Source of the DNA: Terriglobia bacterium
Lineage (GTDB): Bacteria; Acidobacteriota; Terriglobia; Bryobacterales; Bryobacteraceae
Assembly: GCA_020073145.1 (NCBI GenBank)
Contig: JAIQFS010000021.1
Location: forward strand, 1 to 64,000
DNA length: 64,000 nucleotides
Direction of reading: 5' to 3'
Under the pieces are notes generated by a model. That model did not search any database and was not told the DNA's origin. It saw only the letters and a program-made list of their open reading frames with translations. Positions 28,208-37,473 of the stretch are shown here, piece after piece. The stretch's first letter is position 1. Each line of letters opens with the position of its first letter. The position numbers and the translations under genes were made by a program.

Positions 28208-29101
28208 ATGCTTGGCGCAATGCGAACTCCAACCATACGCCTTGCCTTTGTCTCGGCCGCGCTGGTGGCGCTGGCCGCCGCCCCTCTGGCGCCGGCCCAA
28301 CAGCGCCGCGCCCAGCCCCCGAAATCGCTGCGGCTTTACGTCCTCGACTGCGGCAAGATCACGGGGGTGAGTGCAACCGCGTTCGGCTTCAAGGACGGCG
28401 ACCTCGCCACTACCGACATGGTCACGCCCTGCTTCCTAATCGCGCACCCGCGCGGCACGCTGATGTGGGACACCGGCGAAATCTCCGACAGCGCCGTCAA
28501 AACCGATGGCTCGCCCACCAAGCAGGGAGCCTTCACGGTCACGCGTCCGCAGCTGCCGCAACTTGCCGCCATCGGATACACGCCCGCCGACATCACCTAC
28601 CTGGCGCTGTCGCACTATCACGGAGATCACGTGGCCAACGCCAACTTGTTCGCCGGGTCCACCTGGATCGTCCAGCAGGTGGAACGCGACGCCATGTTTG
28701 CGCCGAAAGCCGGCGACCAGAAAGGACCCGGCGCTCCCACCCCGGCCCTCTACAGCGCGCTCGAGAAGAGCAAAACTCTGGTGCTCCACAACGAGGATCA
28801 CGACGTGTTCGGCGATGGAACCGTGGTCATCAAGTTCACCCCGGGGCATACGCCGGGCCATCAATCGCTTTTTCTGAAACTCGCGAAGACGGGACCGGTG
28901 CTGCTCTCGGGCGATCTCTATCACTACCCCGAAGAGATGACCCTGAAGCGGGTACCCTCCTTCGATTTCGACAAGGATCAGACGGCGAAGAGCCGGGCGG
29001 CCATGGAAGCGTTCGTAAAGAAGGCGGGCGCGCAACTCTGGATCCAGCACGACGCCGTGGCAGGCGCCCAGCGCAAGCTCGCTCCAGCCTATTACGAATA
29101 A
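28208..29101 (+). CDS. Secreted MBL-fold lactonase-like hydrolase
   Basis: 297 residues from this start, with a signal peptide (IRLAFVSAALVALAAAPLAPA). It resembles N-acyl-homoserine-lactonase-type MBL enzymes: YVLDCGKI, TPCFLIAHPRGTLMWDTG, the full metal motif H136-Y-H138-G-D140-H141, then FTPGHTPGHQSLFLKL and LLSGDLYHYPEEM. Expected to open a lactone ring or hydrolyse another ester outside the cytoplasm. ATGs at 28208 and 28220 are both possible starts. It is 16 bases upstream of the amidohydrolase, so likely in one operon with it. If it is a lactonase, it could disrupt quorum signals; not proven. Confidence 0.84.
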   Translation: MLGAMRTPTIRLAFVSAALVALAAAPLAPAQQRRAQPPKSLRLYVLDCGKITGVSATAFGFKDGDLATTDMVTPCFLIAHPRGTLMWDTGEISDSAVKTDGSPTKQGAFTVTRPQLPQLAAIGYTPADITYLALSHYHGDHVANANLFAGSTWIVQQVERDAMFAPKAGDQKGPGAPTPALYSALEKSKTLVLHNEDHDVFGDGTVVIKFTPGHTPGHQSLFLKLAKTGPVLLSGDLYHYPEEMTLKRVPSFDFDKDQTAKSRAAMEAFVKKAGAQLWIQHDAVAGAQRKLAPAYYE

Positions 29102-29117
29102 CGATCGGAGAGACGAC

Positions 29118-30497
29118 GTGATGCGATGCCAAACTGCGCTGTCCGCGGCGTTCGGGATTCTGTTCGGCGCCGCCGCGCCTTGGGCTCAAGTGCAGCCGCC
29201 GCCCGCGCCGTGGCGCGGCGCCGGGCCGAATCCCTGCGTGGGTTCCGACGGCGGCGTCTACCGCTGCCCGCCGGCTCCGGGAACAGTCGCCATCCGCGCC
29301 GGCCGCTTGTTTGACAGCAAGACAGGCCGCATGCTGACCAAACAAGTGGTGCTGGTTTCGGGCGAGCGAATCGCGGAAGTCGGCGCGGAGGGCCAGGTCA
29401 AAATTCCAGCAGGCGCTTCGGTGATCGACCTCAGTCAGGCTACGGTGCTCCCCGGGTTGATCGACGCGCACACCCACATGTTCAACCAGCGGCGGCCGCA
29501 GGGGACCACCGAAGATTCCATGCTGATCGCCGTGCAGAACGTGCAGGCCGACCTCCGGGCGGGCTTCACGGCGGCGCGCGATATGAGCTCCCACGGCAAC
29601 GGATACGGCGACGTGGCGATCCGCAATGCCATCAACGAAGGCCGCATCGACGGCCCGCGGTATCAGGTATCGACGCTAGGCATCGTGTGGGGGGCGGCGC
29701 CGAAAGATCCGGCGCGCCCGGAAAATCCCCTGGCCAGCACCGTGGTCCGCTCGGTGGAAGAAGCGCGCGCCGCGGTGCGCGATCAGATCGCGCATGGCGC
29801 CGATTGGATTAAGCTGTTCCCGACCGGAGCCTATTCCTTCACGGCGGCGGGCCAGGCTCAATATCAATTGACCTATCCCATGCCCGTGCTCCAGGCGTTG
29901 ATCGACGAGACGCACCGTCTGGGCAAGAAGGCTGGCTGCCATGTTTATGGAGGCGAGGGGCAGAGGAACGCCATTCTCGCCGGATGCGACACCATCGAGC
30001 ACGCCTTCGGATTGGATCAGGAACAAGCCAATATGATGGTAGCCAAGGGGCTCTATTACGATCCCACGCTGCAGCGCTACATCGAGCCCTACATGGACGA
30101 CAACGATGCCCGGAGCACTGGCGGCAAGTATCGGATGATTCCGATCTTCGAGAAGGCCGTGGCGATGGCGGCCGCCATCAAGGGCATGAAGATCATGGTG
30201 GGCAGCGGCGCCGACGGCTCCACCTATGCGCACGGAACGCAAGCTCTCGATTTCGAAATGCTGGTGAAGTATGGCGGCCTGACGCCGGTGCGGGCGCTCC
30301 AGGGCGGCACCATGATCAACGCCGAAGCGCTGGGATGGCAGAATCAGATCGGATCCATCGACAAAGGCAAGTTCGCTGACCTGATTGCCGTCGCCGGCGA
30401 TCCGCTGGCCGATATCACGGAACTGCAGCGAGTCCAATTCGTGATGAAGGGCGGAAAAGTGATTCGCAACGACAAGACCTCCGGAGCTGGGAAGTAG
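29118..30497 (+). CDS. Exported amidohydrolase (imidazolonepropionase/prolidase-like)
   Basis: 459 residues with an N-terminal signal (LSAAFGILFGAAAPWAQ). It belongs to the metal-dependent amidohydrolase superfamily: GLIDAHTHMF gives the first HxH pair, GADWIKLF the usual mid-domain Lys, GCHVYGGEG and CDTIEHAF the later His, and VGSGADGSTYAHG the Asp. The N- and C-terminal beta sandwich pieces (FDSKTGRMLTKQVVLVSGER; GSIDKGKFADLIAVAGDPL) are typical. Relatives are secreted Xaa-Pro or carboxy-type peptidases and imidazolonepropionase-like enzymes, so the substrate may be a small peptide. It follows the lactonase-like gene by 16 bases. Confidence 0.86.
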   Translation: MMRCQTALSAAFGILFGAAAPWAQVQPPPAPWRGAGPNPCVGSDGGVYRCPPAPGTVAIRAGRLFDSKTGRMLTKQVVLVSGERIAEVGAEGQVKIPAGASVIDLSQATVLPGLIDAHTHMFNQRRPQGTTEDSMLIAVQNVQADLRAGFTAARDMSSHGNGYGDVAIRNAINEGRIDGPRYQVSTLGIVWGAAPKDPARPENPLASTVVRSVEEARAAVRDQIAHGADWIKLFPTGAYSFTAAGQAQYQLTYPMPVLQALIDETHRLGKKAGCHVYGGEGQRNAILAGCDTIEHAFGLDQEQANMMVAKGLYYDPTLQRYIEPYMDDNDARSTGGKYRMIPIFEKAVAMAAAIKGMKIMVGSGADGSTYAHGTQALDFEMLVKYGGLTPVRALQGGTMINAEALGWQNQIGSIDKGKFADLIAVAGDPLADITELQRVQFVMKGGKVIRNDKTSGAGK

Positions 30498-30549
30498 ATC
30501 TCCAGCGGCGGTCGAATCGTCAGCCTTCGCAACCGTCCCCGGGACCGAA

Positions 30550-32757
30550 TCAGTGCCGGGCGCTGGGATCGCCAGTCGGGGGCGGAGCGTGGTCTTCTTT
30601 TGCGGGCGGGCCTAACAGTTCGGTGAAGATGGGTTTCAACGCATCCGCCCACACCTGATACCCCTGGACGGTGGGATGAAGTTTGTCCCCCGCGTTCATC
30701 ATGCCGGCGAAGAGCGTGCCGTCGGGAGCCGCCAGCCGCTCATTGATGTTCAGGTACCGGATTTTCTTGCCGTCGGCCAGCTTCGACAAGTTCTCGTTGA
30801 TCCGATCGATCGCCGGCATCACGGCCGGATGGTCGTTGCGCGGGAAGATGCCGGTCAGAATGATGGTGGCGTCCGGCGCCTTCGTCTGCAGCGCGCGCAA
30901 GATCGCGGAAATACCCCGCGTAATCTCCGCGACTTTGTCCGCCTCGCCGCCGGCCGGAACGGCATTGCCGACGTTGTTGGTGCCGGCGAGCAGAACGATG
31001 ATTTTGGGATTCACGCCATCGAGTTCCCCATGCTCCAGACGCCACAGAATGTTCTGCGTCCGGTCGGCGCCCCATCCAAAATCAGCGGCGTTCCAGCCAT
31101 AGAAGTTCTGTCTCCAATTGGCTAGCAATTCCGGATAATCCGTCGCGCCCCAGCGGCGCGTGATCGAGTCTCCTTCAAAGTAGATATCGATCCGGCCTTG
31201 CTTGGCCTTCTCCAATAGCTGCGCGTGCGCCGCCTGAGAATTCGGGTCGGTTCGAGGAGCGGGCTGATCGGCTGCCGCCGGAGCGGCTGCCTCCGCGCGG
31301 CCGAAGAACTGGTCGGCCCAGGCGATAAAGTACTTCCAGTTCGGCCCGTCGGTGTGTCCGCCGTCGTGCTGACGCCAGGCGAGCTGGCCGTTGAGCAGGC
31401 CCACGTTGACCGGCGGCATTTTCTCAATGTGATAGTCGTCCGACGTTCCGAGATCCTTCGCTCCCAGGAGCCGAAATACCGGTCCGGCCGCCACGGCCGC
31501 CATGTAGCTGCCCTGATGATCCAGCCATTTCGCGTCGCCCTTCTCCGGCACGCCGTAGCTGATAAAGGTCAGGCGGGGCGCGCACAAAGCGATCAACTCA
31601 TGGGCATCCACGGGCAGGTCGCCCGCGTTCTTGCTGCCAAACACGGATTCCGCCGTTCCGTACTTCAGAAAGTTGCCGGCCATCCAATGGTACTCACCCG
31701 AGCCCGTGAGGTTCTCCACCGCCTCTCCCCAATTGCGGCGATGCAGTTTGGCGCCGCCCTCGCCGGAAGAGCCGACCAGCACCACGGCAAACCGCGTATC
31801 GTATGCCATCGTCACCAGCGCCGCCTTGCCGTAGCGGGACACGCCTTCAATCCCGACGTGCTTCGCGTCCACGGTTGTGTCGGTCTCCAGATAATCCAGC
31901 CCGCGAGACGCGCCCCAGGCCCACGCCCGCAAAGCACCCCAGTCATCCGGCTTGCGTGCCTGCCCGCGGTTGACCAGTCCGATCACTCCCCGCGTCAGCC
32001 CCGCACCGTTGTCCGCCTGGATACTGGTGGGATTGAGGGCCGCGTACCCCCAGCCGTCCGCGATCAGTTGTTGAGTAGCGGGCGGGTCGCCTCCCGGGGG
32101 TGGACCGGCGCCGCCACGCCCGGCAGGAGCCGGATCGCCTGGAAGTGCCGCGCGGCCGAACATCATCATCACCGGAACTGGACCGCGCGCATCGGCCGGC
32201 GTCACCACCGTCATCTGGATGTCCACATCGATCGCCGGATACGATCCGTTGTCCACGTGTCCGACCAGTTGCTTCCCGATCACCGCGCGGCCGCCGACTA
32301 TCGCGTTCTCGGTCCTCGCGACGGTCCAGGTGACCTTGGGCGCATTCCGGGGCACGCGGCCCAATACCTCTCGATCGAAATCCTCTACAATCTCCGGGCG
32401 CCTCTCGCTCCACCACGCCTTCGCCGTGGTGACCTTCTTTCCATTCTTCAACGTCAGGACATCCGGCAGGTTCGGAAACGGATTGGCCGTGGATTCGTCG
32501 TAGTTGGCGTGATTGGGAGCGCTTTCGTTGCCGCTGGGACCGGGGCGAAGGGCCTTGATGCGCAGTTGGTCCATCATGTTCTGATGGTCCTCGGCTGCGG
32601 TCCAGTTCTTTGGTTGAGGCAGGCCGCCAGTGCTCTCTGGTCCTGCACTGTTCGGCGATGGCTGGCCCGGCACGGGGCAGACCGTCAAAACCATCGCACA
32701 ACCAACCAGAAGCGTCTTCCAGCAGCAAGCCGCGAGCGGACGAGGTGGCAGTTTCAT
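30550..32757 (-). CDS. Two-domain esterase: CE15-like (glucuronoyl esterase) plus SGNH hydrolase
   Basis: 735 residues with a signal peptide. The N-terminal part (to about residue 490) is CE15-like alpha/beta hydrolase: nucleophile S307 in GVSRYGKAALV, SSGEGGAKLHRR after it, and a catalytic-His candidate in DGGHTDGPNWKYF. A Pro/Ala-rich linker (about 492-512) leads to an SGNH domain: block I FEGDSITRRWG (S531), block III AGTNNVG, and the closing Asp/His in DKLHPTVQGYQVWA. CE15 enzymes cut ester bonds between lignin and glucuronoxylan, and many SGNH enzymes deacetylate xylan, so the fusion could treat two linkages on the same polymer. That joint role is inferred. Secreted or periplasmic. Confidence 0.85.
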   Translation of the reverse strand: MKLPPRPLAACCWKTLLVGCAMVLTVCPVPGQPSPNSAGPESTGGLPQPKNWTAAEDHQNMMDQLRIKALRPGPSGNESAPNHANYDESTANPFPNLPDVLTLKNGKKVTTAKAWWSERRPEIVEDFDREVLGRVPRNAPKVTWTVARTENAIVGGRAVIGKQLVGHVDNGSYPAIDVDIQMTVVTPADARGPVPVMMMFGRAALPGDPAPAGRGGAGPPPGGDPPATQQLIADGWGYAALNPTSIQADNGAGLTRGVIGLVNRGQARKPDDWGALRAWAWGASRGLDYLETDTTVDAKHVGIEGVSRYGKAALVTMAYDTRFAVVLVGSSGEGGAKLHRRNWGEAVENLTGSGEYHWMAGNFLKYGTAESVFGSKNAGDLPVDAHELIALCAPRLTFISYGVPEKGDAKWLDHQGSYMAAVAAGPVFRLLGAKDLGTSDDYHIEKMPPVNVGLLNGQLAWRQHDGGHTDGPNWKYFIAWADQFFGRAEAAAPAAADQPAPRTDPNSQAAHAQLLEKAKQGRIDIYFEGDSITRRWGATDYPELLANWRQNFYGWNAADFGWGADRTQNILWRLEHGELDGVNPKIIVLLAGTNNVGNAVPAGGEADKVAEITRGISAILRALQTKAPDATIILTGIFPRNDHPAVMPAIDRINENLSKLADGKKIRYLNINERLAAPDGTLFAGMMNAGDKLHPTVQGYQVWADALKPIFTELLGPPAKEDHAPPPTGDPSARH

Positions 32758-32816
32758 ACTCTCCCTAGCCTAGTGGTATTCCGGAGCGGAGACAAGCAGC
32801 GCCACCGATGTTCCGC

Positions 32817-33215
32817 TCATCCGGCCTGGTATTGTTCGTCGCTCACCTTTTCCATCCAGTCGACCACCTTCCCGTCGCGTTTTTCCTGAATCGCGATGTG
32901 CGTCATGGCCGTGGTCGGCGTGGCGCCGTGCCAGTGCTTCTCTCCGGGCGCGAACCAGACCACATCCCCCGGCCCGATCGGCTCCACCGGCCCGCCTGCG
33001 CGCTGCGCCCAGCCGCACCCGGCCGTGACGATCAGGGTCTGACCGAGCGGATGCGTATGCCATGCCGTCCGCGCACCCGGCTCGAACGTGACGCTGGCCC
33101 CTTGCACCAGTGCCGGGTCGGGCGCCTGAAACAGCGGATCGATCCGCACCGTCCCCGTAAACCAATCGGACGGCCCTTTGACGGAAGGTTGCGAGCCTGC
33201 TCGTTTGATGTCCAT
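32817..33215 (-). CDS. Small cupin-domain protein
   Basis: 132-residue single-domain cupin. Motif 1 is [21 protein letters not shown], with the two metal His, and motif 2 lies around [16 protein letters not shown]. These match cupins often annotated near carboxymuconolactone-decarboxylase-type proteins and aldo/keto reductases. Cytosolic, no signal peptide. It begins 13 bases after the stop of the aldo/keto reductase on the same strand, so the two are likely co-transcribed. Activity unknown; it could bind a metal and act as a small dioxygenase or isomerase, or only as a binding protein. Confidence 0.85.
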   Translation of the reverse strand: MDIKRAGSQPSVKGPSDWFTGTVRIDPLFQAPDPALVQGASVTFEPGARTAWHTHPLGQTLIVTAGCGWAQRAGGPVEPIGPGDVVWFAPGEKHWHGATPTTAMTHIAIQEKRDGKVVDWMEKVSDEQYQAG

Positions 33216-33228
33216 GGCGGAAGTCCTT

Positions 33229-34338
<1,110 letters not shown>

Positions 34339-34491
34339 TTAGCCCCTTATTGGAACTCCATTTCACCCCGGCCGCGGCCCGAGGCGGGGCCGGTGCGGGT
34401 AGGCCATCGAATTCTCTGGAGCCGATCCCCGTGAAAACCGGCACTCCGGCGTGATACCTTTGGTCCAATCACCTTAAATCGGAGGCAGGGC

Positions 34492-36360
34492 ATGGGCACA
34501 TTCGAGTGGAAGCACTGGGCACTGGCGGTTGGAATTCTCGCGTTTTCCGGAGTCGCGTGGATGAAGGCGCAACCGGCCTCCAAGCCGGTGACCGTGGACG
34601 CGAAGGTGCTCCACAATGCGGGAAGCGGGGCCAATGACGCGCTGCCCGGCTCCTGGCTGAGCTACGGGCGCAACCAGAACGAGACGCGCTACAGCACGCT
34701 CAAACTGATCAACGACACCAACGCCAAGCGCCTCGGCCTGGCTTGGTCCTACGCGATCGGCGCCGGCGGCGGCAACCAGGAAGGCACGCCGCTGATGTGG
34801 AACAACACGCTCTACGGCATCACTACCTGGAGCGTCGTCTACGCCCTCGACGCCCGCACGGGCAAGGAACTCTGGCGCTGGGATCCCGAGGTCAACCAGC
34901 AAGCCGTCCGGCCGCGCATCTGCTGCGGCACCGTGAATCGCGGCATGGCCCTCTACAACGGCTTGCTCATCGCCCCGGTCATTGACGGCCGGCTCGAAGC
35001 CCTCGATGCCCTCACCGGCAAGCCCGTCTGGGAATCGCGTATGGCTTACCCGCAGGATCAGTACACCCTTACCATGGCGCCGCGCATCGCCGGCGATAAG
35101 GTCATCATGGGCGCTTCCGGCGGCGACAAACCCACGCGCGGCTTCTTCGCAGCGTTCGATGCCAAGACCGGGCGCCAGGCCTGGAAGTTTTATACCGTCC
35201 CCGGCAACCCCGAAAACCCGCCCGAAAACGAAGCCATGAAAGCGGCGCAAAAAACCTGGGGCGGCGATTTCTGGACCAAAGGTGGCGGCGGCGCCGTCTG
35301 GGATGGCATTGCCTACGATCCCGAAGCCAACCTGGTCTACGTCGGCACCGGCAACGCCGAGCCATGGGTGCAGAAATTCCGCGGCGCACAAAACGTCGAC
35401 AATCTGTATACGTGCTCGATTCTGGCGGTTGACCTCGCCTCCGGCCAGATGAAATGGTATTTCCAAACCACTCCCAACGACAACTGGGATTTCGACAGCG
35501 TCCAGCAGCTCATGCTGCTCGACCTCAACATCAAGGGAAAACAGCGAAAGGTCATCACCCAGGCGTCGAAGAACGGTTTCTTCTGGGTGCTCGACCGCAT
35601 CACCGGCGAATTCCTCTCCGGTGCGCCCTACGTAAAAACCACCTGGGCGCTCGGCCTCGACGCCAAAGGCCGCCCCATTGTGAATCCAGAGGCCTACTAC
35701 GATACCGACCCGATCTCCATCTTCCCCACCGGCGGCGGCGCTCACAACTGGTCGCCCATGTCGTTCAACCCCAACACCGGCTTCGTCTACATTCCGGTGT
35801 CGCTCACGCCGTTCACCTACGCTGCAACGAAAGAACTCGCGCCCGGCTCCACTGGCTACGCGTTTGGCCGCGGCGGCGCAGCGCCTAAGCTGATCGATAA
35901 GCCGGCCATCGGCCCCCCCACGGATGAGAACATGCGCGGCGCTCTCGAAGCCTGGGATCCGGTCAATCAGAAACTCGGATGGCGCGTCGATGGCGGCGGC
36001 GGCATCGGCGGCGGCACCGCCACCACTGCCGGCAACCTCGTCTTCCAGGTCATCAACGACGGCCGCTTCCGCGCCGTCACCGCCGACAAGGGCGAGGTCC
36101 TCTACGAAGTCAAGACCGGTCGTACCGGAATGGCCCCGCCGATTACCTATGAAGCCGACGGCAAGCAATATGTCGCGTTCCAGGGAGGCCTCGGCCGCGC
36201 CGCCAATATCAACGGCGCGAACAGCGACAAGATCGACGCCCCGCCCATGCTCTTCGTCTTCGCTCTCGATGGCGCCGCCGAAATGCCCAAGGCCGCCCCA
36301 CCGCCGCCCGGCCGCGGCGGCCCACCGCCCGCCGGCCCGGCCCCCGAACAACAGCGCTGA
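34492..36360 (+). CDS. PQQ-dependent alcohol dehydrogenase, lanthanide-type signature
   Basis: 622-residue periplasmic eight-bladed PQQ dehydrogenase with an N-terminal signal (HWALAVGILAFSGVAWMKAQ). The adjacent-Cys motif next to PQQ is present (C144-C145, RICCGTVNRG), as are the metal-binding Asn in VGTGNAEPW (N288) and catalytic Asp D333. D335, two residues on (NDNWDFDS), is where lanthanide-dependent XoxF-type enzymes carry an extra Asp, while calcium enzymes do not. The usual metal-binding Glu appears as Asp (D212 in SGGDKPTRG), which is unusual. There is no fused cytochrome. Strong GGAGG before the ATG. It lies just upstream of the MBL/DUF1592 operon, whose haem protein could accept its electrons; inferred. 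Confidence 0.87.
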   Translation: MGTFEWKHWALAVGILAFSGVAWMKAQPASKPVTVDAKVLHNAGSGANDALPGSWLSYGRNQNETRYSTLKLINDTNAKRLGLAWSYAIGAGGGNQEGTPLMWNNTLYGITTWSVVYALDARTGKELWRWDPEVNQQAVRPRICCGTVNRGMALYNGLLIAPVIDGRLEALDALTGKPVWESRMAYPQDQYTLTMAPRIAGDKVIMGASGGDKPTRGFFAAFDAKTGRQAWKFYTVPGNPENPPENEAMKAAQKTWGGDFWTKGGGGAVWDGIAYDPEANLVYVGTGNAEPWVQKFRGAQNVDNLYTCSILAVDLASGQMKWYFQTTPNDNWDFDSVQQLMLLDLNIKGKQRKVITQASKNGFFWVLDRITGEFLSGAPYVKTTWALGLDAKGRPIVNPEAYYDTDPISIFPTGGGAHNWSPMSFNPNTGFVYIPVSLTPFTYAATKELAPGSTGYAFGRGGAAPKLIDKPAIGPPTDENMRGALEAWDPVNQKLGWRVDGGGGIGGGTATTAGNLVFQVINDGRFRAVTADKGEVLYEVKTGRTGMAPPITYEADGKQYVAFQGGLGRAANINGANSDKIDAPPMLFVFALDGAAEMPKAAPPPPGRGGPPPAGPAPEQQR

Positions 36361-36549
36361 AGGCGTTGCCGAGCCGCGACGGAAGGGAGCGGTGCCTTTT
36401 TCGCATCGTTCCCCACTCCCCCCGTAACCCACCCACTCCCCCCCACGCCTTCTCCCACAACCTCAAGCATTTATGTGCACCACAACCCCAACGTGGCAAT
36501 TGGTACCCAGGAGGTCCGAATGGGGGGTGCACTCGGGGTTTTCCAGGAG

Positions 36550-36555
36550 TATACT
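36550..36555 (+). promoter_or_regulatory. Candidate -10 element of the MBL/DUF1592 operon
   Basis: TATACT 15 bases before the ATG at 36571. If used, the transcript would start only about nine bases before the start codon and lack a ribosome-binding site, i.e. be nearly leaderless. No clear -35 is seen, so an activator may be needed. Confidence 0.3.
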
Positions 36556-36570
36556 AGATCAGTCCTAACT

Positions 36571-37467
36571 ATGTTCTTTTCAACGCGTAGGACGTTTCTG
36601 AGGACCGCCGCTGCGGGTGCGGTCGCCTCGCGCGCTTTCGCGCAGGCTGCAAAAATCGATACCACGCCACTTGGCGACAATCTCCACATGTTGACCGGCG
36701 CGGGCGCCAATATCCTCGCGTTCACCGGCGCCGATGGCGTCACTCTCGTCGATGGCGGCCTCGCGCAGAACGCTGCTGCGCTCGCCCAAGCCGTTACCGC
36801 GCTCCCCAAGAGCGGCCCGGTCCGCACGCTCTTTAACACGCACTGGCATCCCGAGCAGACCGGCTCCAATGCCACTCTGGGCGCCGCCGGCGTCGCGATC
36901 ATTGCCCACGAGAATACGCGCCTCTGGCTGCAGCAGAACATCACTTGGCCCTGGAATCATCAGACGTTCAAGAAGTTCCCCAAGGCCGCTCAGCCCAACA
37001 AAACGTTCTACGATAAGGGCGCACTCGATAGCGGCATCCGTTACGGCTACATCTCCGACGCCGCCCACACCGATGGCGACCTCTACGTCTACTTCCCGCA
37101 GCAGAACATCCTTGCTGTCGGTGACGCCGCCTACGGACAAGGCTGGCCGGTGGTCGATTGGTGGACCGGCGGATGGATCGGCGGCATTGTCGGCGGATTG
37201 CAGCGCATCCAGAGCGTCGCCAACAAGGACACCAAAATCGTTCCCGCGCAGGGCCCCCTGCTCACCTACGCCGACCTCGCCCTGCAGCTCGACATGTACG
37301 GCACCATCTACGATCGTCTGAACCAGATGATGAACAAAGGCCGCGGCCCCACCGAGGGCGTCGCCGCCAAGCCTGCCAAGGAATACGAAGCTAAGATGGG
37401 TAACGCCGACGAGTTCATCCGTCGTTCTTTCGAAAGTCTCTGGGCATATCTTTCACCGGACGCATAA
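36571..37467 (+). CDS. Tat-exported MBL-fold protein with altered metal site
   Basis: 298 residues. MFFSTRRTFLRTAAAGAVAS is a twin-arginine signal and fixes the start at 36571, although the frame is open to 36475. The MBL core is clear (NILAFTGADGVTLVDGGL, VRTLFNTHWH, DAAHTDGDLYVYFPQQNILAVGD), but the metal motif reads H91-W-H93-P-E95-Q96 where most members have HxHxDH. Loss of the Asp/His pair suggests one metal or a changed role. It is six bases before the DUF1592 gene, so it is the first gene of the plus-strand cassette and likely acts with it in the periplasm. The mirrored minus-strand cassette has no counterpart of this gene. Confidence 0.85.
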   Translation: MFFSTRRTFLRTAAAGAVASRAFAQAAKIDTTPLGDNLHMLTGAGANILAFTGADGVTLVDGGLAQNAAALAQAVTALPKSGPVRTLFNTHWHPEQTGSNATLGAAGVAIIAHENTRLWLQQNITWPWNHQTFKKFPKAAQPNKTFYDKGALDSGIRYGYISDAAHTDGDLYVYFPQQNILAVGDAAYGQGWPVVDWWTGGWIGGIVGGLQRIQSVANKDTKIVPAQGPLLTYADLALQLDMYGTIYDRLNQMMNKGRGPTEGVAAKPAKEYEAKMGNADEFIRRSFESLWAYLSPDA

Positions 37468-37473
37468 ACACTC

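Noticed and set aside
31225-32889. Plus-strand open frame opposite the two-domain esterase
   Set aside because: Antisense shadow without motifs.
34474-36432. Minus-strand open frame opposite the PQQ dehydrogenase
   Set aside because: Gly/Ala/Val-rich shadow of the propeller gene.
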